Origin: Vigna angularis | Lineage: Eukaryota; Streptophyta; Magnoliopsida; Fabales; Fabaceae | Direction of reading: 5' to 3' | DNA: 64,000 bases | Assembly: GCF_016808095.1 (NCBI RefSeq) | Contig: NC_068976.1 | Coordinates: 37,035,871-37,099,870 of the forward strand | Shown: positions 21,326 to 31,194 of the stretch, in pieces | Layout: each line of letters begins with the position of its first letter | How positions within the stretch are numbered: the stretch's first letter is position 1 | The notes under the pieces: model-generated | The model's database searches: none | The model's input: only the letters and a program-made list of their open reading frames with translations | Told to the model about the DNA's origin: nothing | Position numbers and translations under genes: made by a program

Positions 21326-22479
21326 TGTTTTAATTTTGTTAACTTATTTGTTTCTGTTTTTAGAACAGGATTGATGTACTCAATTTGAAACTTTATCTGT
21401 TATGATGGTTTGCTTGTGACTGTTGTGTGATAAGTAATGCTTGATGATGCTTTGATCTTGATTGATGTTGAGAATGTGCACATTATATAGGTGGTTCACA
21501 AGCTTTGTGATCAAATGCGTGATGTTATGATTGTGATTATGATGCTAAGCAAGATGTGTATGTGGAATGTGAATGAGCTTATATGTGAGGTTTTAAGCTC
21601 CAGAGTTGTTGTGATTGAATGCTATTACTTTGAAAGCATGAATGACTTTGCCCAGGTTTTCTATGATTGAATTATTTGCTTGTTTGCATCATATGATCAA
21701 GGCCATTTGTTGGTAACCCTTTTATTAGCCAAATATATGATTTTAACCCAATCAAAAGAGAACACTATGTGTTCTATTCTTTCAACCCATAACCTTGAAC
21801 AAGATAGAAAACCCTCTTTGAAAAGCTTTACCTTAAGTTAAGTTGAAAACATTTTGTGGTATTGATAAATGTTCAAGTTTCGGGTTATTGGAAAGTAGAA
21901 AGGGAAAATAAAAAAAGCATTGAGCTAAAAGTTAAGCATGTGAAAAGCAAAAGAAAAAGAAAAGAAAAGCTCAATGCAAAATAAAGTTGGGAATAATTAA
22001 GAATGGTTATGTTTAGATGATTCTCTTAACTCAAGGGTTTTGTGACTCCGAAAAACCAATTTTCTTATTAGCCAGCCACATTATAAGCCATAGAAAAGTC
22101 CTTGTGATGATGTTTGCTTGTGAGTGTTTTTTATTGTGATTAAATGAAAGGTAAAGTTAATTCATGTGACATTGTGATAGTAGAGTGGATGAGTGAATAC
22201 CTCTTATACACTTTTGTGTGTGAGTGAAACACTTTACTAGTGAGAAAGATTCCATGAACACATAGGAACATCTATGCTTAGTTGATTGGTCATTCATGAA
22301 AATAACATTTGTTGGATATTATGTGATTGAGTGAACACTAAAGCATGTGCACATCTTGATTGAAGTATTTGTGAAGAGCTAATTTGAGTATTTACTTGTC
22401 TTGGAAGAAGGAATTTTGAATATGGGAACCATTGTATGGATTGGTAGAAAATTGAGTTACATTTTGTTTGCTTGAGGAA
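21326..22479 (+). other. 3' non-coding region of element A
   Basis: About 1.15 kb without a credible ORF, homologous in reverse to 5569-6400 and 23990-25060. The AAGTTTGGGGTTG tract is decayed here (near 21879). It ends abruptly at the LTR of element C. Confidence 0.75.
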
Positions 22480-23894
22480 TGATGACAAATTTATGAACAC
22501 CGAAAAACGGCGCCACAAACTTGTTTAACCCTCGGCAAGTGTGACCGAATCGTATCAAGTAATAAACTTGGTAAGACCAAGTATCGTTCTTCCAAAGGAC
22601 TCACGGCCTAGTTAGTTATATGATTTGTTGATTATTTAAGACTTGTGAACAAATTCTTGTGGTTTCAAATGCAAAAGACAATAATTAAACATGTATGCAT
22701 GAGTTTGATCAATGGGAAAAGAGGAACACAAACACGGAACAAATTATATGGATGAGTATGTTGTTGGGGAAATCAATTTCATCTTATCCACTCTCATATA
22801 CTTTTAGGAATTCATCATTCTTTTCATCAATGTTAATGCAACTCTCTAACTCACCTTGCAAGAAAGCCTATCCTTAATTACGAGTTCATACAATTCCTAG
22901 CATCCCAAATAATTAATTTTGAAGCACAGAAGCTTAAAGGCAACCAACCTCATATCCCTATGTCTAGGCGATATTACTTTTGGGAGAAAATCCCCGGATC
23001 TAGATTTTACCGTATGTGTCCATATCACTAAAATCAATAATCATGACATCGAATGAGTTAAACAATGCATGCTTTGAGCAAAGAGGAAAAACCCTAACTA
23101 ATGATGAAAGAAAGCATGTATCTCAAATAAGATGTATAAACACAAGTTCCATATATGAGAGTTTCACAGGATTACATTGAGTCCCCAACAATAAGAAGAG
23201 TTTAGTTCACCATATTCATGGTGAAACTAGATGAACAATAATGAAAGAATGAAAGATAGAACCCTAGAAAGATGAGTAGGTAGCCTTAGCATCCAAGATC
23301 TTCCTCCAAGGGGTGGAAAGGTGTGTGTTTGCTTCGTCTCAAGCCAAAGATACAAACCCTAGGACATCCTAAAGCTTATATACTATTCTAAAAATTACAG
23401 AAAATTAGGTCCAAGCCCATAAAAGTAACAGAAAACTAGTCCAAGCCCATTTAGAATGACGCTCAGCAGTATTTTACCGCTGAGCGGTACTAGCGCATGA
23501 TCCATTTTTCCCCCCAGCTGTTGTTTTACCCCTTAGCGGTGATTTCGGCACCTGAAAACTGCCGCTCAGCGCCAAATTACCGCTCAGCGCCACTCGGTCG
23601 CACTTTTTCTACATTCTGGTTGACTGGTTGACTTTTTTGGTTGACTGGTTGACTTTTCTAGTTTCTGGTTGACTTTTCAGCATTCCAATCATTCGGTACT
23701 TCAATTCTTCTTTCAAATCATTCAATTAGCCTACAAAATCAAGGGAATCTTGCACAAAACGATTAAATTCACCTTCAACTCTCTTATTCAAAAAACTAAA
23801 GCAAAAATATGAGTTCAAACTAGTTTCTAAGTCTTGAAGGTTGCTTTTGGTATCAATTTTAAGCATAAAAATAACGGTTTTTCAACCGATATCA
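22480..23894 (-). repeat. Left LTR of element C, divergent subfamily
   Basis: Starts TGATGACAAATTTATG and ends TTTTCAACCGATATCA on plus; 1,415 bp, about 130 bp longer than the other LTRs. TATATAAG on minus at 23375-23382. CCGCTCAGCGG-like motifs at 23460-23600 are followed by a TTGACT cluster at 23619-23673. Confidence 0.9.
23619..23673. promoter_or_regulatory. TTGACT (W-box-like) cluster in LTR
   Basis: Five TTGACT hexamers lie within about 55 bp in a tandem GGTTGACTGGTTGACTTTT pattern, roughly 240-300 bp upstream of the TATA box on the element's strand. TTGAC(C/T) is the known core of WRKY-factor W-boxes. Regulation by WRKY factors is inference only. Confidence 0.6.
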
Positions 23895-23907
23895 CAACCC
23901 CAAACTT
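23895..23907 (-). promoter_or_regulatory. Polypurine tract of element C
   Basis: AAGTTTGGGGTTG on minus directly abuts the LTR start, the expected place for plus-strand priming. Identical 13-mers recur inside at 24539-24551 and 25151-25163. Confidence 0.75.
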
Positions 23908-25568
23908 AAAACTTTGCTTGTCCTCAAGCAAACAAGATGTAACTCAATCTTCCATCAATCCTTATAATGGTTCACCACATTCAAAACTCCCTTTTCAAGA
24001 TAAGTAAGTACTCAATTAAGCTCATTGCAAAGATTTCAATCAAGACATGCATATGCTTTAGTGTTCACACAATCACATACTATCCAACAAATGATACTTT
24101 TCATGAATGATCAATCAACTAAGCCAAGATGTTCTTATGTGTTCATGAAATCTTTCCTCACTAGATAAAGTGTTTCACTCAAACACACAAGTGTATAAGA
24201 GGTAATCACTCATTCACTCTACTATCACAATGTCACATGAATTGACTTTGCCTTTCATTTAACCATAATCAAATACATCCACAAGCATGCATCATCACAA
24301 GGACTTTTCAATGGCTTATAATGTGGCTGGGCTAACAAGAAAAATTGGTTTTTCTAGATCACAAAACCCTTGAGTTAAGAGAATCATCTAACACAATCAT
24401 TCTTACTTATTTCCAACTTTCCTTTGCATTGAGCTTTGCTTTCTCTTCTCTTTTCTTTTTCTTTTTCTTTTTCTTTTCACATACTTAGTTCTTAGCTCTT
24501 AGCTCAATGCTTTCAACTTCCCTTTCATAACTTCCCAACAACCCCAAACTTGAACATTTATCAATACCATAAGATATTTTCTACTTAACTCAAGGTAAAG
24601 CTTTTCACAAGGGGTTTTCAAGTCATGTTCAAGGCTAAGGGTTCAAAGGATAGAACACATAGTGCTCTCTTTTGTGGGCTAAAATCATGCATTTGGCTAA
24701 TAAAAGGGTTACCAACAAATGGCCTTGATCATATGATGCAAACAAGAAATTAATTCAATCATAGAAAACCTGGGAAAAGTCATTCATGCTTTCAAAGTAA
24801 TAGCATTCAATCACAAAAATTTCGGAGCTCAAAACCTCACATATAAGCTCATTCACATTCCACATGTACACATCCTGCTTAGTATCATAATCACAATCAT
24901 AACATCATGCATTTGTTCACAAAGCTTGTCAATCACCTGTATAAGCATATAATGTGCACATCTCAACATCAATCAATATCAAAGCATCATCAAGCATTAC
25001 TTATCAAACACTAATCATAAGCAAACCATCATAACAGACAAAGTTTCCAATTGAGTACATCAAACCCTATTCTAAAAACAAAAGTGAAAGATAAAACAAA
25101 TCCCGCTCTAGTGTTTTGAAAAACTCAGCCCCAACAATGATGCTCTCTCCCAACCCCAAACTTAGATGAAAAACTAGTGAGAAAATGAGTGGAAGGGAGA
25201 TTTTCTTAAAGAAGAATGAAGGGAAAAATGTAGAGAACCTTTGGAAAAGTGTTTAGGAGTGTGTGTGCAGAGAAGAATCTGAAAATAGAGGCCAAAGCGT
25301 GACTTAGGGTATAAAAATACCCTAATGGGCTCGGGTTCCGCTAAGGGGCAATCCTAAGCCCAACCTGTGATACCACCGCTCAACGGCAGTTTGCCGCTCA
25401 GCGGCACTTTCGTGATGTGTTTTTCTTCTTCCTAGCTTGACCTAGGTGCCTTCTACTCATACCCCTCACTTGCTCCCTGCAATTAAGGTCTCAGATCACT
25501 CAAACATTCAATCCCTATCATGCAACTAAAGTAGAATTAAAACAAACAATACAGATAAAATCAATCAA
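23908..25568 (-). other. 3' non-coding region of element C
   Basis: No credible ORF. Homologous to 5569-6860 of element B. It contains two internal AAGTTTGGGGTTG tracts (24539, 25151), the TATA-like palindrome GGTATAAAAATACC at about 25308-25321 and CCGCTCAGCGG-type motifs at about 25375-25405. Confidence 0.75.
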
Positions 25569-25584
25569 CTGGGTTGCCTCCCAA
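25569..25584 (-). other. GGGAGGCAACCC motif, downstream copy in C
   Basis: Equivalent of 6862-6877; one stem base has changed, so the sense strand reads TTGGGAGGCAACCCAG. Confidence 0.75.
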
Positions 25585-25627
25585 GTAGCGCTTGTTTAAC
25601 GTCACGAGCCTGACCCAAAATCCTTCA

Positions 25628-25736
25628 GCACCCTTCAGTAGATGCAAATCTTTCTTACCAACACCCATCAGTAGTTGTATACAAACATAGTATCCTTTAG
25701 TAGATACTCTTCCGCCTAACATCCATCAGTAGATGT
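25628..25736 (-). other. Four-hairpin block, element C copy
   Basis: Same 109-bp layout as in element B: HP1 ACATC-TACTGATG-GATGT (25719-25736), HP2 GTATC-TACTAAAG-GATAC (25690-25707), HP3 ACAAC-TACTGATG-GGTGT (25661-25678) and HP4 GCATC-TACTGAAG-GGTGC (25628-25645), sense strand. HP4 keeps pairing through a T-G wobble; HP3 has one A-G mismatch. Confidence 0.85.
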
Positions 25737-25814
25737 AAACCCTGTAACAAACTTATAACAAAAAAAATACCCAAAAGTTAAAAATTACATCACCAAAACA
25801 AAAATTAAAAGTTC

Positions 25815-26426
25815 TTAAATCACTAGGTTGCCTCCCAGCAAGCGCTCTTTTAACGTCACTAGCTTGACCCAATAAAACTCAAGTTCTTTCTTCTTTTTCT
25901 TCTTTCTACTGAAATTCTTCAGGAATTTGATAAAACCAGGAACCTGTTGCAGTGTCTCAATCAAAGGAACTTTAATCTCCAATTTCTTGAAGATTTTCAT
26001 AAAGCACTTAAATTTCTTTTCCTTCCTATGATTCTTCTTTAGATGAGGATGGGATTTTTCATATGATTCCTTCTTCTTTCCTCTCATCTTCTTTTTCTTA
26101 CTTTTCCTCTCCCTAAATTTTCTCTTTTTCTTTTCTCTTATTTTTTTCTTCCCTTCTCTTTTTCTTCTCAACTTCTTTATTTTCACACAAATTTTCTTTC
26201 TCTCTTCTCTCTCAACCACTTCTTTTTCTTTTTCTTCATCTTTATCTTTCTCACTCAACTCTTCTTTTTCTTTTCTCTCTATCTTTTCCTCATCTCTCCC
26301 TATTTTTTCTCAGCAAAAATCTTGTCACTTTCAGTGACAATGGCTTGACCTTCCTCCTTAAGGTTAACTTCAGTATTAACCTTAACGTTCAATCTCTGAC
26401 TAATGTAACGAAGGTGCATCTCCATC
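25815..26426 (-). pseudogene. gag C-terminal part of element C
   Basis: The frame at 25815-26258 encodes a Lys/Glu-rich segment and the conserved FKKLEIKVPLIETLQQVPGF stretch, ending in the hairpin-motif-derived tail as in element B. On the sense strand it is preceded by more of the same gag (to 26426), interrupted by the CACTA insertion. The G in the upstream GGGAGGCAACCC copy at 25823-25838 has changed, so that hairpin is weakened. Residues match element H closely. There is no protease or pol after it. Confidence 0.72.
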
Positions 26427-26682
26427 CTTCACTAGTGCAAAAAAGACCTTTAACGTCACCCTTTAGACGTCTCACCCTCGAATATCCAACGTAAAAAATG
26501 ACTGGTGGCATTTTTCGTAAATAAAACAACTATTTAGACGTCGGTTATGGAAGGGTCCGACGTCTAAATACTCATATACGTCGGCTCCCCCAAATAGACG
26601 TCAAAACTAAACGAAAAAGTTAAAAAATAATAATTTTTTATTCTATTTAGACGTGTGTTATGGAGGGAACTGACTTCTGAAG

Positions 26683-27070
26683 CACTTTAGACGTCTGTTA
26701 ATTGGGGGAACCGACGTCTAAACCCTAAATCCAGAAATTTAAAAAGTCACTTTTTGACTTTGTTTAGACTTCTGATCCCGCCACTCCGACTGCTAAAGCA
26801 CTTTAGACGTTTGTTAATTGGGGGAACCGACGTCTAAACCCTAAATCCAGAAATTTAAAAAGTCACTTTTTGACTTCGTTTAGACGTCTAATCCCGCCAC
26901 TCTGACTTCTGAAGCACTTTAGACGTCTGTTAATTGGGGGAACCGACGTCTAAACCCTAAATCCAGAAATTTAAAAAGTCACTTTTTGACTCTATTTAGA
27001 CGTCTGATCCCGCCACTCCGACTTCTAAAGCACCTTAGACGTCTGTTAATTGGGGGAACCGACGTCTAAA
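26683..27070. repeat. 116-bp tandem repeat in the CACTA sub-terminus
   Basis: Units start at 26683, 26799, 26915 and 27031, exactly 116 bp apart, each opening with CACTTTAGACGT (CACCTTAGACGT in the last) and containing AATTGGGGGAACCGACG and AAAAAGTCACTTTTTGAC, itself a short inverted repeat. The fourth unit is cut short. Confidence 0.9.
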
Positions 27071-27395
27071 TTTTGGCATTAAAACACCGTGAACGCGAGA
27101 CAGCCGTTACGGCACTCATTGTTCATCATCTTCGTCACGTTTTCTCTCTACGAGTTACGCTTTTCAGGTTCGTTTTCTCACTTTTACACCGTTTTAAATT
27201 AATTTTACTTTGATTACATCACTCTTTGATGCATTATCTTTCATTTGAACCGATTAAAATGCGTTTTCGTTGGGTTTTGGTGCAGTTATTCTCGTGTCTT
27301 TAGGCGGAGTTCTATGGCGATGATTTCTTGCATTTTGTACTCCTCCAATTCCCTCCACTACGTTTTTAAAACCATCCAATAAAAAAAATGTACAA
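27071..27395. other. Unassigned unique segment inside the CACTA element
   Basis: About 325 bp without repeats of the CACTA type. It has a GC-richer start, then T-rich sequence running from GGTTCGTTTTCTC to GGTGCAG, which looks like an intron between two short exon-like pieces, the second containing CTATGGCGATGATTTCTTGC. It could be a remnant of the element's own gene or a captured host fragment. I cannot assign it. Confidence 0.35.
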
Positions 27396-27400
27396 TACAT

Positions 27401-28698
27401 TGATGACAAATTTATGAACACCGAAAAAAGGCGCCACAAACTTGTTTAACAATCGGCAAGTGTGACCGAATCGTATCAAGTAATAAAACTAGGTAAGACC
27501 AAGTACCGAATCGTATCACGGCCTAGTTAGCTATATGATTTGTTGATTATTTAAGACTTGTAAACAATTGATTTTAGGTTTTAAATGCAAGAGACAATAA
27601 TTAAACATGTATGCATGAATTTGATCAATGGCAAAAAGAGTAAAACAAACACGTTAATGAATTTGATGGATGAGTATGTTATTGGGGTTATCAATTTCAT
27701 CTTATCCACTCTCATATACTTTAGGAATTCATCATTCTTTTCATCAATTGCTAATGCCACTCTCTAAATCACCTTGCAAGAAGGCCTACCCTTAATTACA
27801 AGTTCATACAATTCATAGCATTCCTAGTAATTAATTCTTAAGTGCAGGAGCTTAAAGGACCCCAATATGCTATTGGGAGAAATTCCCCGGATCTAGATTT
27901 CCCCGTACGTTCCCAAATCGACAAAATCAATAATCATGGCAATGAATGAGTTAAACAAAGCAAGCATTAAGCAAAGAGGAAAAACCCTAACTAATGATGA
28001 AAGAAAGCATAAGTCTTAAAGTAAGATGTTAAAACAAATTCCATATATGAGAGTTTCACAAGACTACGAGAGTTTCACAAGACTACATTGATTCTCCAAT
28101 AACAATACAAGGTTTAGTTCACCATATTCATGGTGAAACTAGATGAACAATAATGAAAGAATGGAAGATAAAACCCTAGAAAGGTGAAGAGGTAGCCTGA
28201 GCATCTAAGATCTCCCTTCAAGGGGTGGAAAAGAGAGTGTTTGCTTCGTCCTAGCCAAAGATACTAACCCTAGGAACACCTAAAGCTTATATACTATTCG
28301 TAAAATTACAGAAAATTAGGCCCAAGCCCAAAATAGTGCCGCTCAGCGGTAAGTGCGTGAGTTGTTTTCCTCCCCTCAGCGGCCTTTTCACCCCTCAGCG
28401 GAGCCAACGTGGGTTCCTGAGTGCCGCTCAAAGGTAAACTGCCGCTGAGCGGTAGTTGCGGCTTCTCCTTTTGCACTTTTTGATGTCTTTTCTGATTCCA
28501 TCTCTATCCTTCTTCACTTCTTTCACCAAATTCACCTTAAAACCTGCATAAAACAGTGAAATCAAGCATAAACCTGTCCAGCTCTCTTATTTCTAAAAAT
28601 ATTACCAAAAGCATGATTTCAAGGTAGTTTCTAAGTGTTAAAGGTTGCTTTTAGTATCAATTTTAAGCATGAAAATAATAGTTTTTCAACTGTTATCA
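27401..28698 (-). mobile_element. Solo LTR (Athila-like, B/C family) in the CACTA element
   Basis: A complete LTR with TGATGACAAATTT and CAACTGTTATCA ends, flanked by TACAT at 27396-27400 and TACAT at 28699-28703. No PBS or internal sequence adjoins it. A solo LTR with a target duplication is the usual product of recombination between the two LTRs of an inserted element. TATATAAG lies on minus at 28286-28293. Confidence 0.95.
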
Positions 28699-28985
28699 TA
28701 CATTCTCTTCAACTAAAATATAAAGTTGTAAACTCGAATCACCATGAGTTAGGAGCAACCTCAGAGACGTCTAACTTGTATGGATCGGACGTCTATATAG
28801 ATGTCGGACCTATATAGGTTGGACGTCTATTGAGACGTCTGACCTAAAGGGTCCGACGTCTATTGAGACGTCTGACCTAAAGGGTCCGACGTCTCATTAA
28901 TGTCACCTATATAGACGTCGGACAGAGATCAGACGTTAAAAGCCCAAAATAACAAACGTCTAAAGTTCTTTTTGCACTAGTGCTT

Positions 28986-29370
28986 TTACATGATGCTTCA
29001 ATGCTTTTCTGAGTAGAGATGGAATTTTTCAAAAATCGTTGAAGGGTGTCATCCAAACTTTCTAATAGAGAGGGTTGTGGTGGCAGCCTATCAAATTCTT
29101 CGGCAGCTTGAGTGCTTTTGTGATGACAATTAGATATCTATATGTACTGTTGAAGTGTGTCTTCCAACGTTGTCCTTCTTCCCGATAGAGAGGGTTGTTG
29201 CTGCCATTGTTGTGGTGGTTGATTCTTAAATTGTTCGACAGCTTGCCAAAATTGACTTTGATCCATGCTTGAGTGAGGTTCCCACCAGTGGTTGAAATTA
29301 CCTTAGTAGAATTGAGTGCCCATATAGTTAAATTCTTGTTCGAATTGCATCCTACAAACATTAGGCACAA
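28986..29370 (-). pseudogene. gag N-terminal part of element C
   Basis: Continuation of the element C gag beyond the CACTA element. It includes the Q/W-rich stretch shared with element B (about 29195-29300, NHWWEPHSSMDQSQFW-like in B), but in a shifted frame. The frame opened at 29370 differs from the element B frame, so at least one indel is present. Decayed and non-functional. Confidence 0.65.
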
Positions 29371-29594
29371 AACTCTAGAAAATATTTGTTAGCACAAAAA
29401 GATAGAGAAAAAAATCAAAGGATATAATTGAAAAGATAAGAAGATAGGAAATAAAAACAGAAAAATAAAAACAGAAAAATAAAATAAAATAAAATAAAAA
29501 CAGAAAAAATAAAAACAGAAAAATAAAAACAGAAGTTCAAAATTAAAGTCAAAGATAATCAATAATCACACAAATTAACCAGTTAAACCACGAG
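29371..29594 (-). other. Leader of element C
   Basis: Untranslated leader with AAAAT/AAACAG repeats at about 29450-29530, homologous to 8567-8812. Confidence 0.7.
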
Positions 29595-29612
29595 TCCCCG
29601 GCAACGCCGCCA
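29595..29612 (-). promoter_or_regulatory. PBS of element C (tRNA-Asp type)
   Basis: Plus strand TCCCCGGCAACGCCGCCA, one mismatch to the tRNA-Asp 3' end plus CCA; six bases from the LTR at 29619. Confidence 0.88.
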
Positions 29613-29618
29613 AAAACT

Positions 29619-30907
29619 TGATGGACAAATTTATGAAAACCGAAATACGGCGCCACAAACTTGTTTTACAATCGGCAAGTATGACCGAATCATTTCAAGT
29701 AATAAACTTGGTAAGACCAAGTATCGTTCTCCCAAAGGACTCACGGCCTAGTTTAGTTATGTGATTCGTTGATTAGCTAAGACTTAAGAACGAAATAATT
29801 GGATTTTACTATGCAAAAGACGAAAATAAACATGTATGCATGAGGTTGATCAATGGCTAAAACAAAATACAAACACTTTCAATGAAATATATGGATGAGT
29901 ATGTTGTTGGGGTTTATCAATTTCATCTTATCCACTCTCATATATTTTAGGAATTCAACATTCAATTCATCATTGTTAATGCCACTCTCTAAATTACCTT
30001 TCAAGAAGGCTTCTCCCTAATTACGAGTTCATACGATTCCTAGCATTCCTAATAATTAGTTCATTTAGCGCATGAGCTTAACGGCAACCAATATACTATT
30101 GGGAGAAATTTCCCAGATCTAGACTTCCCCGTACGTTCCCATATCGACAAAATCAATAATCATGTAGTGAATGAGTTAAACAAAGCAAGCATTGAGCAAA
30201 GAAGAAAAACCCTAACTAATGATGAAAGAAAGCATAGGTCTTAAATATAAGATGTAAAAACAAATTCCATATATGAGAGTTTCATAAGACTACATTGATT
30301 CCCCAACAACAATACAAGGTTTAGTTCACCATATTCATGGTGAAACTAGATGAACAATAATGAAATAAGGAAAGATAAAACCCTAAAAAGGTGAAGAGGT
30401 AGCCTGAGCATTCAAGATCCTCCTTCAAAGGGGTGGAAGAGAGAGTGTTTGATTTGTTTCTGCCAAAGATACAAACCCTAGGAAACCCTAAAGCTTATAT
30501 ATTATTCGTAAATTACAGAAAAATTAGGCCCAAGCCCATAAAAGTACCGCTCAGCGGTAAGTGCGCGAGCTCGGTTCTTCCCCTCAATGGCCATTTTGCC
30601 CCTCAGCGGATCCCCCGTGAACTCCTGAGTACCGCTTAGCGGTAAACTGCCGCTGAGCAGTAGTTGCGGCTCCTCCTTTTGCACTTTTTGATGTCTTTTC
30701 TGATTCCATCTCTCTCCTTCTTCACTTCTTTCACCAAATTCACCTTAAAACCTGCACAAAAACACTGAAATCAAGCATAAACCTGTCCAGCTCTCTTATT
30801 TCTAAAAATATGAACAAAAGCATGATTTCAAGCTAGTTTCTAAGGGTTAAAGGTTGCTTTTAGTATCAATTTTAAACATGAAAATAACAGTTTTTCAACT
30901 GTTATCA
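29619..30907 (-). repeat. 5' LTR of element C
   Basis: Starts TGATGGACAAATTTATG and ends CAACTGTTATCA; 1,289 bp. TATATAAG on minus at 30494-30501 and CCGCTCAGCGG-type motifs at 30548-30665. It is closer to the LTRs of B than to its own partner at 22480. Confidence 0.9.
30494..30501 (-). promoter_or_regulatory. TATA box of element C 5' LTR
   Basis: TATATAAG on minus, about 410 bp inside the LTR from its U3 start. Confidence 0.6.
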
Positions 30908-31194
30908 TCGATATGGACACATACGGGGAAATCTAGACCTAGGGAATCTCTCCCAATAGTAGTATAAACCTAGACTTAGGAGTATGATGGTTGGTTGCCT
31001 TTAAGCTTCTGTTCACTATAATGCATGATTAATTGCTAGGGAGACGACAAGACATTGTAAACTAGTGATTATGATTAGACTTTCTTCGCCGAGATATCGG
31101 GTTTAAGGTATATTAGAAAGTGGCATTAACAATTAATGAAGAAAGATGAATTCTTGAATACATGAGAGTAGATAAGGATGAAATTGATAAACCC
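30908..31194 (+). repeat. A-type LTR remnant
   Basis: Matches element A LTR from about 15398 to 15683 (TCGATATGGACACATAC... to TTGATAAACCC). It is cut on the left by element C and on the right by D1. It could be the middle LTR of an A-E tandem pair: the 3' LTR of A and the 5' LTR of E. Confidence 0.82.

Larger units (their letters stand above)
14786..22479 (+). mobile_element. Element A: decayed Athila-like gag-pol retrotransposon
   Basis: A 5' LTR (14786-15953), a tRNA-Asp-like PBS, leader, gag and pol in the order PR-RT-RNaseH-INT, then about 1.2 kb of 3' region. It stops at 22479 inside a GCTTGAGGA word, which in element C is followed within a few tens of bases by the polypurine tract and LTR. 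There the minus-strand element C begins, so the 3' LTR is absent; a matching LTR piece reappears at 30908-31194. Many stops and frame breaks show that it is inactive. Confidence 0.85.
26430..28982. mobile_element. Non-autonomous CACTA transposon in gag of C
   Basis: Starts CACTAGTGCAAAAAAGACC and ends in the inverted counterpart TTCTTTTTGCACTAGTG. It is flanked by the 3-bp duplication CTT at 26427-26429 and 28983-28985, as in the CACTA (En/Spm) superfamily. The sub-terminal regions hold many copies of GACGTCTAAA and TCCGACGTCT in both orientations, typical binding-site arrays. The uninterrupted paralogous site is in element H at 61013-61029. No transposase ORF is visible. A solo LTR sits inside. 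Confidence 0.93.
22480..30907 (-). mobile_element. Element C: gag-only Athila-like copy, nested and mosaic
   Basis: Minus-strand element with the 3' LTR at 22480-23894 and the 5' LTR at 29619-30907, a PBS at 29595, gag remnants, no pol, and the four-hairpin block. A CACTA element splits gag. The two LTRs differ clearly: the left one ends TGATATCGG and has extra TTGACT repeats, while the right one has the TGATAACAG end. They therefore come from different subfamilies. No matching 5-bp target duplication is visible (left AGGAA, right TCGAT). The whole is likely a recombination product. Confidence 0.78.

Noticed and set aside
14786..22479. Element A as a complete element with its 3' LTR at 22480
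   Set aside because: The LTR at 22480 is in the opposite orientation and of another subfamily, with its own PBS-side partner to the right.
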